Assembly (NCBI GenBank): GCA_019113825.1 | Contig: DXGR01000117.1 | Span: 1 to 38,758, forward strand | Length of the DNA: 38,758 bases | Origin: Candidatus Stackebrandtia excrementipullorum | GTDB lineage: Bacteria > Actinomycetota > Actinomycetes > Mycobacteriales > Micromonosporaceae | Direction of reading: 5' to 3' | In this document: piece after piece, positions 8,441 through 16,562 of the stretch | Layout: each line of letters begins with the position of its first letter | How positions within the stretch are numbered: position 1 is the stretch's first letter | Notes under the pieces: generated by a model | Told to the model about the DNA's origin: nothing | The model's database searches: none | The model's input: only the letters and a program-made list of their open reading frames with translations | Translations under genes and position numbers: made by a program

Positions 8441-8467
8441 GACGGAGCCGAAGGCCCGTTCTCGACA
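8441..8467 (-). promoter_or_regulatory. predicted ECF42-dependent promoter
   Basis: On the minus strand TGTCGA (8467-8462) is followed after 17 bp by CGTC (8444-8441), about 50 bp upstream of the DGPF start codon. TGTCGA at -35 with a CG(A/T)C-type -10 is the promoter signature reported for ECF42 sigma factors, so the spacing and both boxes fit the adjacent sigma gene. This is inference from motif and context only. Confidence 0.6.
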
Positions 8468-8496
8468 CGATGCGGAAACGAATTTCCGAGGGGGTT

Positions 8497-8526
8497 GTAA
8501 CTGTACCGTCCGGACGGTACAGTTAC
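8497..8526. promoter_or_regulatory. perfect 30-bp palindromic operator, TetR autorepression
   Basis: GTAACTGTACCGTCC is followed directly by its exact reverse complement: 15-bp arms, no centre. It ends three bases before the ATG at 8530, so the operator occupies the whole region where the -10 and transcription start must lie. The core ACCGTCC/GGACGGT resembles many actinobacterial TetR sites. A bound repressor would block initiation outright. Confidence 0.85.
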
Positions 8527-8529
8527 GGC

Positions 8530-9075
8530 ATGGTTCGACCTACCAAACGACCACACCTCATCGCGGCCGCCATGACCGTCGCCGCCCGCGACGGAATCGC
8601 CGCTCTCACTCTCGACGCGGTCGCGGCCGAAGCCGACGTCAGTAAAGGCGGTCTTCTCTACCATTTCCCCACCAAGAACGCTCTGATCGCCGCCGTCGCA
8701 GCCGACGTCGTGACACGTTTCGCCATCGGTATCGAAGAACGCGTAGCCGCCGACAATCGACCGGCCGCGCTGGCGCACGCCTATGTCGACTCGACCTTCG
8801 ACGACGACGCCTCTCACCCGGAACTTCTGCACGCCCTCCTCGCGCACCCCGGTATCGGTCCCGAACAGATCGGTACCGCCCTCGAGCTCATCGACGTCTG
8901 GGAACAGCGCCTCGTCGCGGCCGGTCTTGACGCCGGAACGGCAGCGCTCGTTCGTCACGCCTGCGACGGCTGGTGGATGACCGAACGCCTCGGTGCGCCT
9001 CGCAGCACCACCGCACACGCCGCGACCGTGCTGCGTGCCCGCTTGCACCGGCTCATCGAGGAGGCGACATCGTGA
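8530..9075 (+). CDS. TetR-family repressor of a small-multidrug-exporter operon
   Basis: A 181-residue TetR protein. The HTH is in residues 10-55 (LIAAAMTVAARDGIAALTLDAVAAEADVSKGGLLYHFPTKNALIAAV, the last part being the recognition helix and helix 4). The C-terminal domain is of the TetR_C type found with export operons (HPELLHALLAHPGIGPEQI; HACDGWWMTERLG). The start at 8530 has no Shine-Dalgarno and sits three bases after the palindrome, consistent with a leaderless message. Its stop overlaps the exporter start as GTGA. Probably both autorepressor and regulator of the exporter. Confidence 0.92.
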   Translation: MVRPTKRPHLIAAAMTVAARDGIAALTLDAVAAEADVSKGGLLYHFPTKNALIAAVAADVVTRFAIGIEERVAADNRPAALAHAYVDSTFDDDASHPELLHALLAHPGIGPEQIGTALELIDVWEQRLVAAGLDAGTAALVRHACDGWWMTERLGAPRSTTAHAATVLRARLHRLIEEATS

Positions 9076-9515
9076 AAACCCTGTTGGCCTACCTCGGGGT
9101 CGTACTCGCCGCCGCGACGCCGTGGGTCGAACTGTTCGCCATACCGCCGAGCATCGTGCTGGGGCTGTCGCCGGTCGTCGTCGGACTGGTCGCCTTCGTC
9201 GGCAACGCCGCGGTCACGCTCGGGGTGGTCTTCGGTTGGGAACGACTGTCCGCTTGGTGGAGGCGTAAACGCGGCCGTCCGTTGGGAATCGACCCTGCCC
9301 GTAGTAGCCGGTCGCGCCGTGCCTTCGACCGGTACGGCGTCCCCGGTCTTGCGTTGCAGGGCCCGATTCTGAGCGGCATGTACCTTGCAGCGCTTCTCGC
9401 GTTGAGCCTGGGCGCCGACCGTCGTCGAGTCCTGTTCTGGAGCCTCGTCAGCATTGCACTCTGGTCGTCGTCGCTGGTGGTGGCCACGGTCGCGGGAGTG
9501 GGCCTTTTCGGGTGA
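9072..9515 (+). CDS. small multidrug export protein (COG2426/Sm_multidrug_ex family)
   Basis: A 147-residue membrane protein with four hydrophobic segments: about residues 4-25, 30-52, 85-105 and 118-140. A basic cytoplasmic loop WWRRKRGRPLGIDPARSSRSRR lies between the second and third. The family hallmark (FDRYGVPGLALQGPILSGMYLAALLALSLGADRRR) matches the small multidrug export proteins typified by COG2426; the actual substrates are unproven. The GTG start at 9072 overlaps the tetR stop (GTGA). The whole arrangement is a two-gene, self-repressed export operon. Confidence 0.82.
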   Translation: MKTLLAYLGVVLAAATPWVELFAIPPSIVLGLSPVVVGLVAFVGNAAVTLGVVFGWERLSAWWRRKRGRPLGIDPARSSRSRRAFDRYGVPGLALQGPILSGMYLAALLALSLGADRRRVLFWSLVSIALWSSSLVVATVAGVGLFG

Positions 9516-9562
9516 GGCTTTTCAGGACGAAAAATGTCGGTCGCTCCCGTTAGCGTGAGCTC

Positions 9563-10189
9563 ATGGAGCCTGCGGATTACTGGACGATGATTCACACCGA
9601 ACGACGACGACTGTGCGACACGTTGGAGGGGCTGAGCCCGACGCAGTGGCAGGCTTCGACTCTGTGCTCGGATTGGACGACCGAACAGGTCGTCGCTCAC
9701 CTCACCGCGGCGGCGCTCACCGGCACAGGAGCGTGGATCCGCAGTATCGTGCGGGCCCGGTTCAAACCCGCCGTGCACAACGAACGGCTTCTCTCGCGGC
9801 GTCTCGGCCCGACACCCGAGGCGACCCTGAAGCGGTTCCGCGATGCGACGACCAGCACGATCGCCCCCACGAAGGACTACCCGGCGTTCCTCGGGGAGGT
9901 GATCGTGCACGGCCAGGACATCGCGCGGCCGCTGGGGCTTGACCTGGCACCCGATCCGGCCGCCGTCGTCGCGGTCGCCACCTTCTACGCGGCCAAGGAC
10001 TTCGCCGTCAACAGCAAAACCCTGGTCGCGGGTCTTCGGTTGGAAGCCGATGACGCCGACTTCGCCGCCGGTGACGGCCCCCTCGTCACCGGCCCGGTCC
10101 TGTCACTGGTGATGGCGATGGCCGGTCGCAGCGGCTACGGCGCCGATCTGTCCGGTGACGGTGCCGACGAGTGGAGAAGCCGCCTGTGA
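9563..10189 (+). CDS. maleylpyruvate isomerase/DinB-family mycothiol-dependent enzyme
   Basis: A 208-residue protein of the TIGR03083 (maleylpyruvate isomerase, mycothiol-dependent) family, with a DinB-like four-helix bundle. Family segments are CSDWTTEQVVAHLTAAA near residues 34-50, whose histidine is a metal ligand, and LGEVIVHGQDIARPLGL near residues 113-129, which contributes the second histidine. Actinobacteria carry many paralogues with unknown thiol-transferase reactions, so the substrate cannot be named. No clear partner gene is adjacent. Confidence 0.85.
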   Translation: MEPADYWTMIHTERRRLCDTLEGLSPTQWQASTLCSDWTTEQVVAHLTAAALTGTGAWIRSIVRARFKPAVHNERLLSRRLGPTPEATLKRFRDATTSTIAPTKDYPAFLGEVIVHGQDIARPLGLDLAPDPAAVVAVATFYAAKDFAVNSKTLVAGLRLEADDADFAAGDGPLVTGPVLSLVMAMAGRSGYGADLSGDGADEWRSRL

Positions 10190-10276
10190 CCCGGCCCGGT
10201 CGCCCGTAACCGGATCTGGGCGCGAAGGCTTGGGCCTACCGGACGAGGCGGCCGTTCGTGACATCGCGCGGGTTTG

Positions 10277-10296
10277 CGAGCGCCTCAAGGCGACCG
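10277..10296. repeat. direct repeat copy 1 (CGAGCgCCTCAAGGCGACCG)
   Basis: First copy of a short direct repeat; the second copy at 10509-10527 differs by one inserted base. This copy contains the small inverted repeat CGCC-TCAA-GGCG. Confidence 0.6.
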
Positions 10297-10508
10297 ATCA
10301 TCTCGCGACTCCGCATGACGCCACCTTGTGGACTCTGTTGTGTTTTTGCTCGCGCCCGAACGTGTCCGATGAAAAGCCGGGTCGGCGACTCGTCGGGCTG
10401 CGAGCCGGTGGTTTCCGGCAACGGACCGTCATCGACTCGGCGGGATCGAGCCGAAGCCACGTCGTCATCCGCCCTGAAGCGGAAACCCAAACGAGCGGGC
10501 GCAGCATC

Positions 10509-10527
10509 CGAGCCCTCAAGGCGACCG
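10509..10527. repeat. direct repeat copy 2
   Basis: Second copy, CGAGCCCTCAAGGCGACCG, 232 bp downstream of the first and in the same orientation. Significance unknown. Confidence 0.6.
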
Positions 10528-10610
10528 CCCGATGTTCAGCGGTGAGCCCCCGGGATTCGAGCCGCGTCGGTGGGCCGCCCGCCGGAGACCGCTTCGCACC
10601 GGCAGGTCCG

Positions 10611-13190
10611 TCACACGTCGGCGAGCACCTCGATGTACCCGTCGGTCCCGTTCAACCGGATCCGTTGACCGTCACGGATGAGGCGCGTGGCGTTCTCCAC
10701 TCCCACGACCGCGGGCAGACCGTATTCACGGGCGACCACCGACCCGTGCGTCATGAGGCCACCGACCTCGGTCACCAGGCCGCTGACCGCCACGAACAGC
10801 GGCGACCAGGACGGGTCGGTGTGCTCGGTGACCAGAATGTCGCCGGGATCGGGGACGATGTCGCCCGGGTTGTGGACGACTCGGGCGCGTCCCTCGACCG
10901 TCCCCGCCGACACCGGGAGGCCCACCAGGGAACCGTCCGGGCGGTCGTTGTCGCGGTAGACACCGACGACGGCTTCGCCCTCGGAGGTCATGACCCTGGG
11001 AGGCCGTAGTGTCCGGTGAACATCGAACGCGGCTTTACGACCCTCGACGAGTGAACGGTCGACCTGTCCGGTCTCCACGGCGGCCTGTAGTTCCCGAAAC
11101 GTCAGGAAGTAGACGTCGTTCCGATCGTCGAGCGCGCCGGCGGCGAAAAGCCGGTCCGCTTCCCGCAGCAGGGCCTTTTTGTAGACGAACATGCGGCACA
11201 CCATGCTGTATTTGGGATGCTCGCGATAGCCGATGAACGTACGCGCTCGGTCGATCATCTGCTTCACCTCGTCGGCTTTCGTGTCACCGTCGGGCAGCAG
11301 ACGGACCCGTTCCAACAGTTCCCGTTCCTTCTCCGCGGCCTCCCGTCGGCCCTGCTCGAACCGTTGCGTGGCGGCGCCGGCGTCGAAGTGCGTGATGTCG
11401 GCCAGCAGCATGGGAAGCAGAGCGGTCGGGTTTTCGCTCCAGCGTGGCCGGGTGATGTCGATTTCGCCGGCGCAGCGCATCCCGTAGGCGTCGAGAAAAT
11501 CTTCGAGTGCCTCGCGTGACCGCGTCCCACCGGGGTAGGCGTCCAGTTCGGTGAGGAAATCGTCGTGCTCGACACGATGCAGAAAATCCACGACCTCACC
11601 GTGTGGACGGATCGTGTCGGCGACGTCGAGGAGCGCCAACCCCATCTGGGAGGTGACGTTGTTGGGCGCCGACTGGGTGAGAACGTCGCCGGCGCTCTTC
11701 TCACCCAGCCACGCGTCCAGGTGCTCGTTCAGCCAGGACAACGCGTCCATCCCGGCCATGACCGCTCGGTGATTGTCCGGAGCGAACATGAGTTGCCGGA
11801 GCCGACCGATGTCGGTCAGGATGAACTCGAGCAGTTCGGTCCCCGACTTCGACTCGACGGCGTCTTCGAGCGCGGCAAGGGACGAGCGGTTCCGCTCGAT
11901 CAGACCGGTGACGATGTCGGGGTCGGTCGCCGGTGGGGGAGGAGCAGGCGGCGCAGTGTTCGGCAGGTCGGCGGAGATCTCGGGAACGAAACCGCGCGCA
12001 ACGACGGTGTCAAGTGCATCTCCGATGAGCGGGTCGCTTGTCCCCAGCGCCTTGATGACGGCCGAACGAAGCGAGGGGGACGCCAGACGGTCGGTGACGT
12101 CGACGAACAGTCGTCCACCCGCCTGCCGCATCGGCGCCGGACTGATGAGACACCACATCGACACACCCAACGGCTTCATCGGATCGGTCATCATCTGCTG
12201 GTGTCCAACCGAGACGAAGACACGGTTGCGGTCGTCGTCGGTCTCGGGGACGGGAAACAGCGTGGTGATCGGTCGACTTTGAACGATATGGAATCCCGTG
12301 TCGGTCAAGCACCATTCGATGTCCTGTGGCGCACCGAAGTGCGCTTCGATACGGCGCGCGCACCGTACCAACTCCAGGACCTGTGCATCCGTCAACACCG
12401 GCTGTCGTCGACGGTCCTCCTCGACGTCCACCGTGGCCGTTCCTCCGCCCGGATCGGCGTGCACGGCCAGCTGCTTCGTCGCGATCTCCTTCGTGACGAC
12501 CCTGCTGTCGCGAACCGTGTAGACGTCCGGATTGACCGTCCCCGACACCACCGCCTCGCCCAGACCAAAGGCCGCCTCCACCGACGCGACCGTGCGGTTC
12601 GACGTGACCGGGTCGGCGGTGAACACGACACCGGAGACCTCGGGAACGACCATGCGCTGCACGACGACGGCCATGTTCACACGACGGTGGTCGAACCCGT
12701 GGCTCACCCGGTAGCTCACCGCGCGGTCGGTGAACAGGGACGCCCAACAGCGTTTGACGTGCTCGAGAACGTCTCCGGAGGGGACGTTCAGGAAACTGTC
12801 CTGTTGCCCCGCAAAGGATGCCGACGGTAGGTCCTCGGCAGTCGCGCTGGACCGCACGGCGTAAAAACCTCCGCCGGTCAACGCCGCCTCGACCTGTTGC
12901 ACCAGCCCGTCGGGGACGGTCGCCTCCTCCAGCGCCTTCCGTATCGTGGCGCTGAGTGCGCGCAAGCCGTCGACGTCGTCGTGCTCCGTGCGTGCCAGTG
13001 TCTCGATGTCGTTGAGGATCGCCGGATCGTTGTCGACGATGCCGCGGTAGGCGTCGGTGGTTACGCAGAAACCGGGCGGCGCGTCGACGCCGTCGACGCG
13101 CAGCAGCTCCCCCAGGTGAGCGCCTTTACCGCCCGCAAGCTCCGCATCGGTGCGGTCGATCTCGCTCAGTTCCCGTATGTACCTCGTCAC
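10611..13190 (-). CDS. rph: rifampicin phosphotransferase homologue (PEP-synthase-like dikinase)
   Basis: An 859-residue three-domain protein matching rifamycin-inactivating phosphotransferase (Rph) in length and order. The N-terminal ATP-grasp (about 1-320) carries GGKGAHLGEL, VRSSATAEDLPSASFAGQQDSFL, the metal/ATP segment FGAPQDIEWCL and VQSRPI. The large middle drug-binding domain spans about 330-750. The C-terminal swivelling domain (about 770-859) has the catalytic His815 in GGLMTHGSVVAREYGLPAVVGV. Rph consumes ATP and transfers the beta-phosphate through this histidine to the C21 hydroxyl of rifamycins, releasing AMP and phosphate. The GTG start at 13190 overlaps the padR stop (GTGA), so the two are co-translated. 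General PEP synthase is less likely because the N-terminus and middle domain resemble Rph. Confidence 0.85.
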   Translation of the reverse strand: MTRYIRELSEIDRTDAELAGGKGAHLGELLRVDGVDAPPGFCVTTDAYRGIVDNDPAILNDIETLARTEHDDVDGLRALSATIRKALEEATVPDGLVQQVEAALTGGGFYAVRSSATAEDLPSASFAGQQDSFLNVPSGDVLEHVKRCWASLFTDRAVSYRVSHGFDHRRVNMAVVVQRMVVPEVSGVVFTADPVTSNRTVASVEAAFGLGEAVVSGTVNPDVYTVRDSRVVTKEIATKQLAVHADPGGGTATVDVEEDRRRQPVLTDAQVLELVRCARRIEAHFGAPQDIEWCLTDTGFHIVQSRPITTLFPVPETDDDRNRVFVSVGHQQMMTDPMKPLGVSMWCLISPAPMRQAGGRLFVDVTDRLASPSLRSAVIKALGTSDPLIGDALDTVVARGFVPEISADLPNTAPPAPPPPATDPDIVTGLIERNRSSLAALEDAVESKSGTELLEFILTDIGRLRQLMFAPDNHRAVMAGMDALSWLNEHLDAWLGEKSAGDVLTQSAPNNVTSQMGLALLDVADTIRPHGEVVDFLHRVEHDDFLTELDAYPGGTRSREALEDFLDAYGMRCAGEIDITRPRWSENPTALLPMLLADITHFDAGAATQRFEQGRREAAEKERELLERVRLLPDGDTKADEVKQMIDRARTFIGYREHPKYSMVCRMFVYKKALLREADRLFAAGALDDRNDVYFLTFRELQAAVETGQVDRSLVEGRKAAFDVHRTLRPPRVMTSEGEAVVGVYRDNDRPDGSLVGLPVSAGTVEGRARVVHNPGDIVPDPGDILVTEHTDPSWSPLFVAVSGLVTEVGGLMTHGSVVAREYGLPAVVGVENATRLIRDGQRIRLNGTDGYIEVLADV

Positions 13191-13699
13191 CCTGTATCGC
13201 CCTCTTTTCCGTCAGTGCCGGCGTCGCGTCGTGAACCGTCCGCGAGAAGGTCGTAGAGCCGCCGCTTGACCTCGTCAAGCAACGTCGCGGCCCGCTCGAC
13301 CTGGTGGGGGGAACCGAACCTGCGCAGCTGCCGGGCCTGGCCTGCGATCTCGGGCGGCAGTGCGCGAAGGGCCTCGTACACGTCGTCGGGTTCCCGTGGC
13401 CGTGCCGGTAGCGGATCGGAGTCGTCGAGGTCGACGGCGTCACGGGCCTCCCGGCCCCGATCGGTCAGCGAGAACGCCTTCTTCCCGTCGTGTTCCTCCG
13501 CGGAGAGGAGACCGTCGCGCTCCATGCGGGTCAGAGCCGGGTAGATCGACCCCGGACTGGGACGCCACCGTCCCGAACTGCGCGCCTCCAACTCGGTCAT
13601 GAGCTCGTACCCGTGCATTGCCCGCTCCGCGAGCACGACGAGGATCGCATCACGCACGGCACCCCGTCTCACCCGCTGCGGACCCGTTCGACGCCCCAC
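13187..13699 (-). CDS. PadR-family regulator coupled to rph
   Basis: A 170-residue PadR regulator. Its winged helix spans about residues 8-85 (VRDAILVVLAERAMHGYELMTELEARSSGRWRPSPGSIYPALTRMERDGLLSAEEHDGKKAFSLTDRGREA). The C-terminal alpha-helical part (QVERAATLLDEVKRRLYDLLADG) is the usual dimerisation element. The start was placed at GTG 13699 because GGGGGGA lies upstream and the domain begins just after; the frame is open to 13813, but that extension crosses the operator. The last codons overlap rph. A PadR in direct translational coupling suggests it senses a drug or metabolite and controls rph. Confidence 0.88.
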   Translation of the reverse strand: MGRRTGPQRVRRGAVRDAILVVLAERAMHGYELMTELEARSSGRWRPSPGSIYPALTRMERDGLLSAEEHDGKKAFSLTDRGREARDAVDLDDSDPLPARPREPDDVYEALRALPPEIAGQARQLRRFGSPHQVERAATLLDEVKRRLYDLLADGSRRDAGTDGKEGDTG

Positions 13700-13735
13700 G
13701 TCGTCCCCCCTCACCGGACGGCTATTACGCCAATC

Positions 13736-13753
13736 GTAGTGATATATCGCTAC
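13736..13753. promoter_or_regulatory. candidate PadR operator upstream of padR-rph
   Basis: GTAG-T-GATATATC-G-CTAC: an 18-bp palindrome with a single mismatched pair, AT-rich at the centre, located 37 bp upstream of the proposed padR start. PadR proteins usually bind such dyads next to their own gene. Confidence 0.6.
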
Positions 13754-13849
13754 ATCGACAACGTCATGCGGTCGTGCGTTTCCGTGACGCACGACCGCAA
13801 AGCATTGATCCACTGAGGGGGAGGCGATCAGCTCGACTTTGGAGACGGA

Positions 13850-14713
13850 CTACTCCGAGGACATCGAATACCAGGTGGTCGTGGACGTCGGTTGAAATCC
13901 CACCCCCCGATACAGTGCCTTCGCCGCCTCGGTCTCATACGAGACCTTCATCCGTTGCGCGCCTTTGCTCGCCAGCCGGTCGACCCCGGCGGCGACCATC
14001 GCCCGTGCCAGGCCTCGCCGGTGGAACTCGTCCTCGATCCGCACCGGCTCCACCAGCCCGACCCTCGTGACCGGGTCGAACCAGTACAGCGAATAACCGG
14101 CCAACCGGCCATCGGCCGTCTCCACGGCCAGGTCAAGCGACGGATCGTACAACGAACACTCGGCCAGCCGCTCGGCCACCTTCGCTCCGTTGCGGTCCCG
14201 CATCGGATGCGGTGTGCCGTCGCGCTGGGTGCGGTCGACAAGCACGAAACCGTCGGGCATCGCCGGGACGGCCGACCGGTCATCGGCGTCCATCCAGCCG
14301 GTGCCGTCTTGTTCTGCCGCAACCAGTCCCGACCGCCCGGCCAGTTCGGTGAAGATCGGGTCGTCGTCGTCCACCGGTACGTCGAACCGGTGGGGCGAGT
14401 GCTCGGCCACGAGCTCCAACGCCCGGTTCCACACGACCTCCGGATCGGGAGTCGAAACGCCCGGGACCACGATCGGATCGCACTGCCACGCTTGTTTCCA
14501 ACTCGTCAACAAAACCCCCGCGACCGGCCCGTCCTCATCAAGCCAAAAAAGCTTCTCGGCGTCGTCGGATTCCCGGTGTGCCCGCCACGACCACTGAACA
14601 TCACCGGCCTCCCACAGACCGGCGACCCGATCGGCCAGCCGCGCCCGCTGCAACAGTTGTGTCGCCAGCGTCAACGCTTCATTCCCCGACGCCTTGACCT
14701 CTCGTACCGACAT
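13850..14713 (-). CDS. GNAT-family acetyltransferase, two-lobe form
   Basis: A 287-residue protein with a degenerate N-terminal GNAT-like half and a C-terminal functional-looking GNAT domain. Acetyl-CoA binding is indicated by VRIEDEFHRRGLARAMVAAGVDRLASKGAQRMKVSYETEAAKALYRGVGF, with the loop R-R-G-L-A around residues 239-243. The ATG at 14713 is chosen because GAGGAG lies six bases upstream; the ATG at 14719 directly abuts that site and is too close. Tandem-GNAT proteins of this type are common in actinobacteria. The acceptor is unknown; it could be an antibiotic or a protein N-terminus. Confidence 0.85.
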   Translation of the reverse strand: MSVREVKASGNEALTLATQLLQRARLADRVAGLWEAGDVQWSWRAHRESDDAEKLFWLDEDGPVAGVLLTSWKQAWQCDPIVVPGVSTPDPEVVWNRALELVAEHSPHRFDVPVDDDDPIFTELAGRSGLVAAEQDGTGWMDADDRSAVPAMPDGFVLVDRTQRDGTPHPMRDRNGAKVAERLAECSLYDPSLDLAVETADGRLAGYSLYWFDPVTRVGLVEPVRIEDEFHRRGLARAMVAAGVDRLASKGAQRMKVSYETEAAKALYRGVGFQPTSTTTWYSMSSE

Positions 14714-14950
14714 GTTCATCTCCTCGACAGCCGCGACGCGTTCGCGCCACTAGGGATAGATGCACTCTCGTCGACGTCACACGGCCGACGGCGAGAAGTG
14801 GCTCGTGCCGGAAGGTAAGGGAATTCCCCGTCCGGGGCGAACGCTTTTCGCCGGTTTCGTCAGCTCTGGGCCATCGCCGGTCGACGGCCTGACCGGGTGC
14901 GCCGCCGGTGACCTCCTCGCAGCGCGGTATTCGAGACAACGATCACAGCC

Positions 14951-15261
14951 TTACCGCTGCTCCAGCCACACCAGCCACTTGGCTTTGACCTCAGCCATCA
15001 GGTCCACGCCGTGATGACGCGCCAACAGCAGGGTCTGGCACAACACGTCGGCGATCGCGGCCCGAAAATCGGCGGCCAGCTCCCCGCCGGTTTTCCCCTT
15101 CGTGCGGGCCTGACCGGTCAACGTCAAAAAAGACTGTGTCAGCTCACCGACCTCCTCCTGCAGTTTCAACATGAACCAGGTGGCATCGCGGTCGATACCG
15201 AACGCCGCCGCGTACCCTCCGACACCTTCTCGACTTTTTCGGTGACCGTCTCGATGTCCAT
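14951..15261 (-). pseudogene. MazG-like nucleotide pyrophosphohydrolase, frameshifted
   Basis: The gene appears to begin at ATG 15261 (MDIETVTEKVEKVSEG, with AGGGAG eight bases upstream). It then continues in a different frame from about 15214 as YAAAFGIDRDATWFMLKLQEEVGELTQ, with the MazG EExxE-type metal motif (EEVGEL) and the later DFRAAIADVLC segment. Restoring one base in GAGGG-TAC joins both parts into an ordinary protein of about 103 residues. MazG-like enzymes hydrolyse NTPs or modified nucleotides to NMP and pyrophosphate. Either the gene is inactive or the sequence has a one-base error in the G run. Confidence 0.75.
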
Positions 15262-15800
15262 CTGCCCGGCTCCCTGTTCGTTGTTGCGCATCATGGCCGA
15301 CGGAGACGAGTGACTGCACCGCATCCTCGCTCACTGGGCGTCTGCCGGGCAGTGACCGTATCGTGCTCATCCGGTTCCGGAGGTGCCGGGCGGAGGGTGT
15401 GGTGGGAGCCCCGGTCGTCCACAACCTGCATTTTTGGGTTACCGGTGTGAGGGGGTGGTGTGACCGTCGGTTGCTTGACGGCCAACGGGGCCGTGTCGTC
15501 GTGCCGCGTGATGTCGGCACGAACGAGAAACCTCGGCCGGTGTTCGAGTCGGGTGTTCTGCGCGAAAGTTCGCCTTCTGCCGCCACCGGTTCATCGGTGG
15601 GACGGCACGACAGGGGCGCCGTACTCGGGCTCACCGGTAACGGGATACATATTCGCCGCGGGTGGTCGGGTGGTCGGGCGGTCGGGTGGTCGGGAGGTCG
15701 ACATAGGCGTCACGGTTCCCACCGCATCGACGACATCGTGACGTGGAAGGCGGGACGGGAAACCGCGCCCCGCTCCGCCTGCACAACGGCCGTCGCCGCG
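15262..15800. other. intergenic, no recognised gene
   Basis: A 539-bp gap between the MazG-like gene and the SDR gene, both on the minus strand. Frames on either strand are open but give no recognisable protein. It holds a tandem octamer array with four equally spaced GGG runs, described separately. Confidence 0.5.
15663..15700 (+). repeat. octamer tandem repeat with G-quadruplex motif
   Basis: Units TGGTCGGG, TGGTCGGG, CGGTCGGG, TGGTCGGG and a partial AGGTCG. GGG runs at 15668, 15676, 15684 and 15692 are separated by five-base loops, satisfying the canonical G3-N5 quadruplex pattern on the plus strand. It lies about 100 bp beyond the stop codon of the SDR gene, whose transcript would carry the C-rich strand. 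Confidence 0.75.
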
Positions 15801-16562
15801 TTACCGTGCGGTGTCTCCCGCGTCCACGGGCAACGTCACGCCGGTGACGCGACGCGCGTCGTCGGAGGCGAGGAAAGCCACCACGGTGGCCACCTCCTCG
15901 GGCGTGACGACACCGGGCATCGGGTTGAAATGATCGATCATGTGTTGAGTTGCCGCAGGATCATCGGATGTCTCGATGAACTCTTTAAGCATCGGCGTCA
16001 ACACCACGGTCGGCGCGACCGCGTTGACCCGGATGTTCTGGGCGGCGTATTCGATCGCGGCCGTCCGGGTAAGGCTGATCAGCCCACCCTTGGAGTACGA
16101 GTAGGCGGCGATCCCGTCGGCCTTGCCGATCATCGCCGTCGTCGACGACGTGCTGACGAGCACGCCACCACCGGACTTCAGGAAATGTTTGATGGCGTGT
16201 TTGAAGACGGTGAACGTGCCCTCGCCGTTGACCGTGGCGACGTGACGCCAATCCTCCAGTTCCAGCTCGTGCAGGGGAGCCATGCGGCCGTCGACGGCCG
16301 CGTTGTTGAAGACGACGTCCAGGCCGCCCAGTTCCGAGACGGTAGTGTCGAATGCTGCTGTGACCTGCTGGGCATCCGAGACGTCGGCGGGGACGGCCAC
16401 CGAACCCGCCAGGTCCGCCGCAGCTTGCCGCACGGCTTCTTCATTGCGGTCCACCAAGGCGACTCGGCCGCCTTCGGCGGTGATGTGTTGCGCCGTTGCC
16501 AGGCCGATTCCGGAACCTGCCCCGGTGATGAAGACGACCTTGCCGTCGAAACGTTTTCCCAT
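15801..16562 (-). CDS. short-chain dehydrogenase/reductase (SDR)
   Basis: A 253-residue classical SDR. Cofactor motif TGAGSGIG is near residues 14-21, with an acidic residue after beta-2 (VALVDRN), implying NAD rather than NADP. FNNAAVDGR (about 85-93) is the NNAG motif. The catalytic set Ser (STSSTTAMIG), Tyr and Lys (YSYSKGG) is at about residues 137-157. ENIRVNAVAP-type (QNIRVNAVAPTVVLTPM) and GVTLPVDAG are the family's C-terminal signatures. Substrate unknown. Start ATG with GGGGGAAG upstream. Confidence 0.93.
   Translation of the reverse strand: MGKRFDGKVVFITGAGSGIGLATAQHITAEGGRVALVDRNEEAVRQAAADLAGSVAVPADVSDAQQVTAAFDTTVSELGGLDVVFNNAAVDGRMAPLHELELEDWRHVATVNGEGTFTVFKHAIKHFLKSGGGVLVSTSSTTAMIGKADGIAAYSYSKGGLISLTRTAAIEYAAQNIRVNAVAPTVVLTPMLKEFIETSDDPAATQHMIDHFNPMPGVVTPEEVATVVAFLASDDARRVTGVTLPVDAGDTAR

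Larger units (their letters stand above)
10190..10610. other. intergenic, no recognised gene
   Basis: A 421-bp stretch between two convergent genes. No translation in either direction has a ribosome site or recognisable motif. It contains a 19-20-bp near-perfect direct repeat, listed separately, which suggests remodelled or decayed DNA. Confidence 0.5.

Noticed and set aside
10540-10590. A tRNA T-arm-like string (GGCTCGAATCCCGG on the minus strand)
   Set aside because: No acceptor stem, anticodon arm or D-arm can be folded at the right distance on either side.
11565-12830. Plus-strand frame of 421 codons inside the rph gene
   Set aside because: Complementary shadow of the dikinase; Arg/His/Asp-rich and motif-free.
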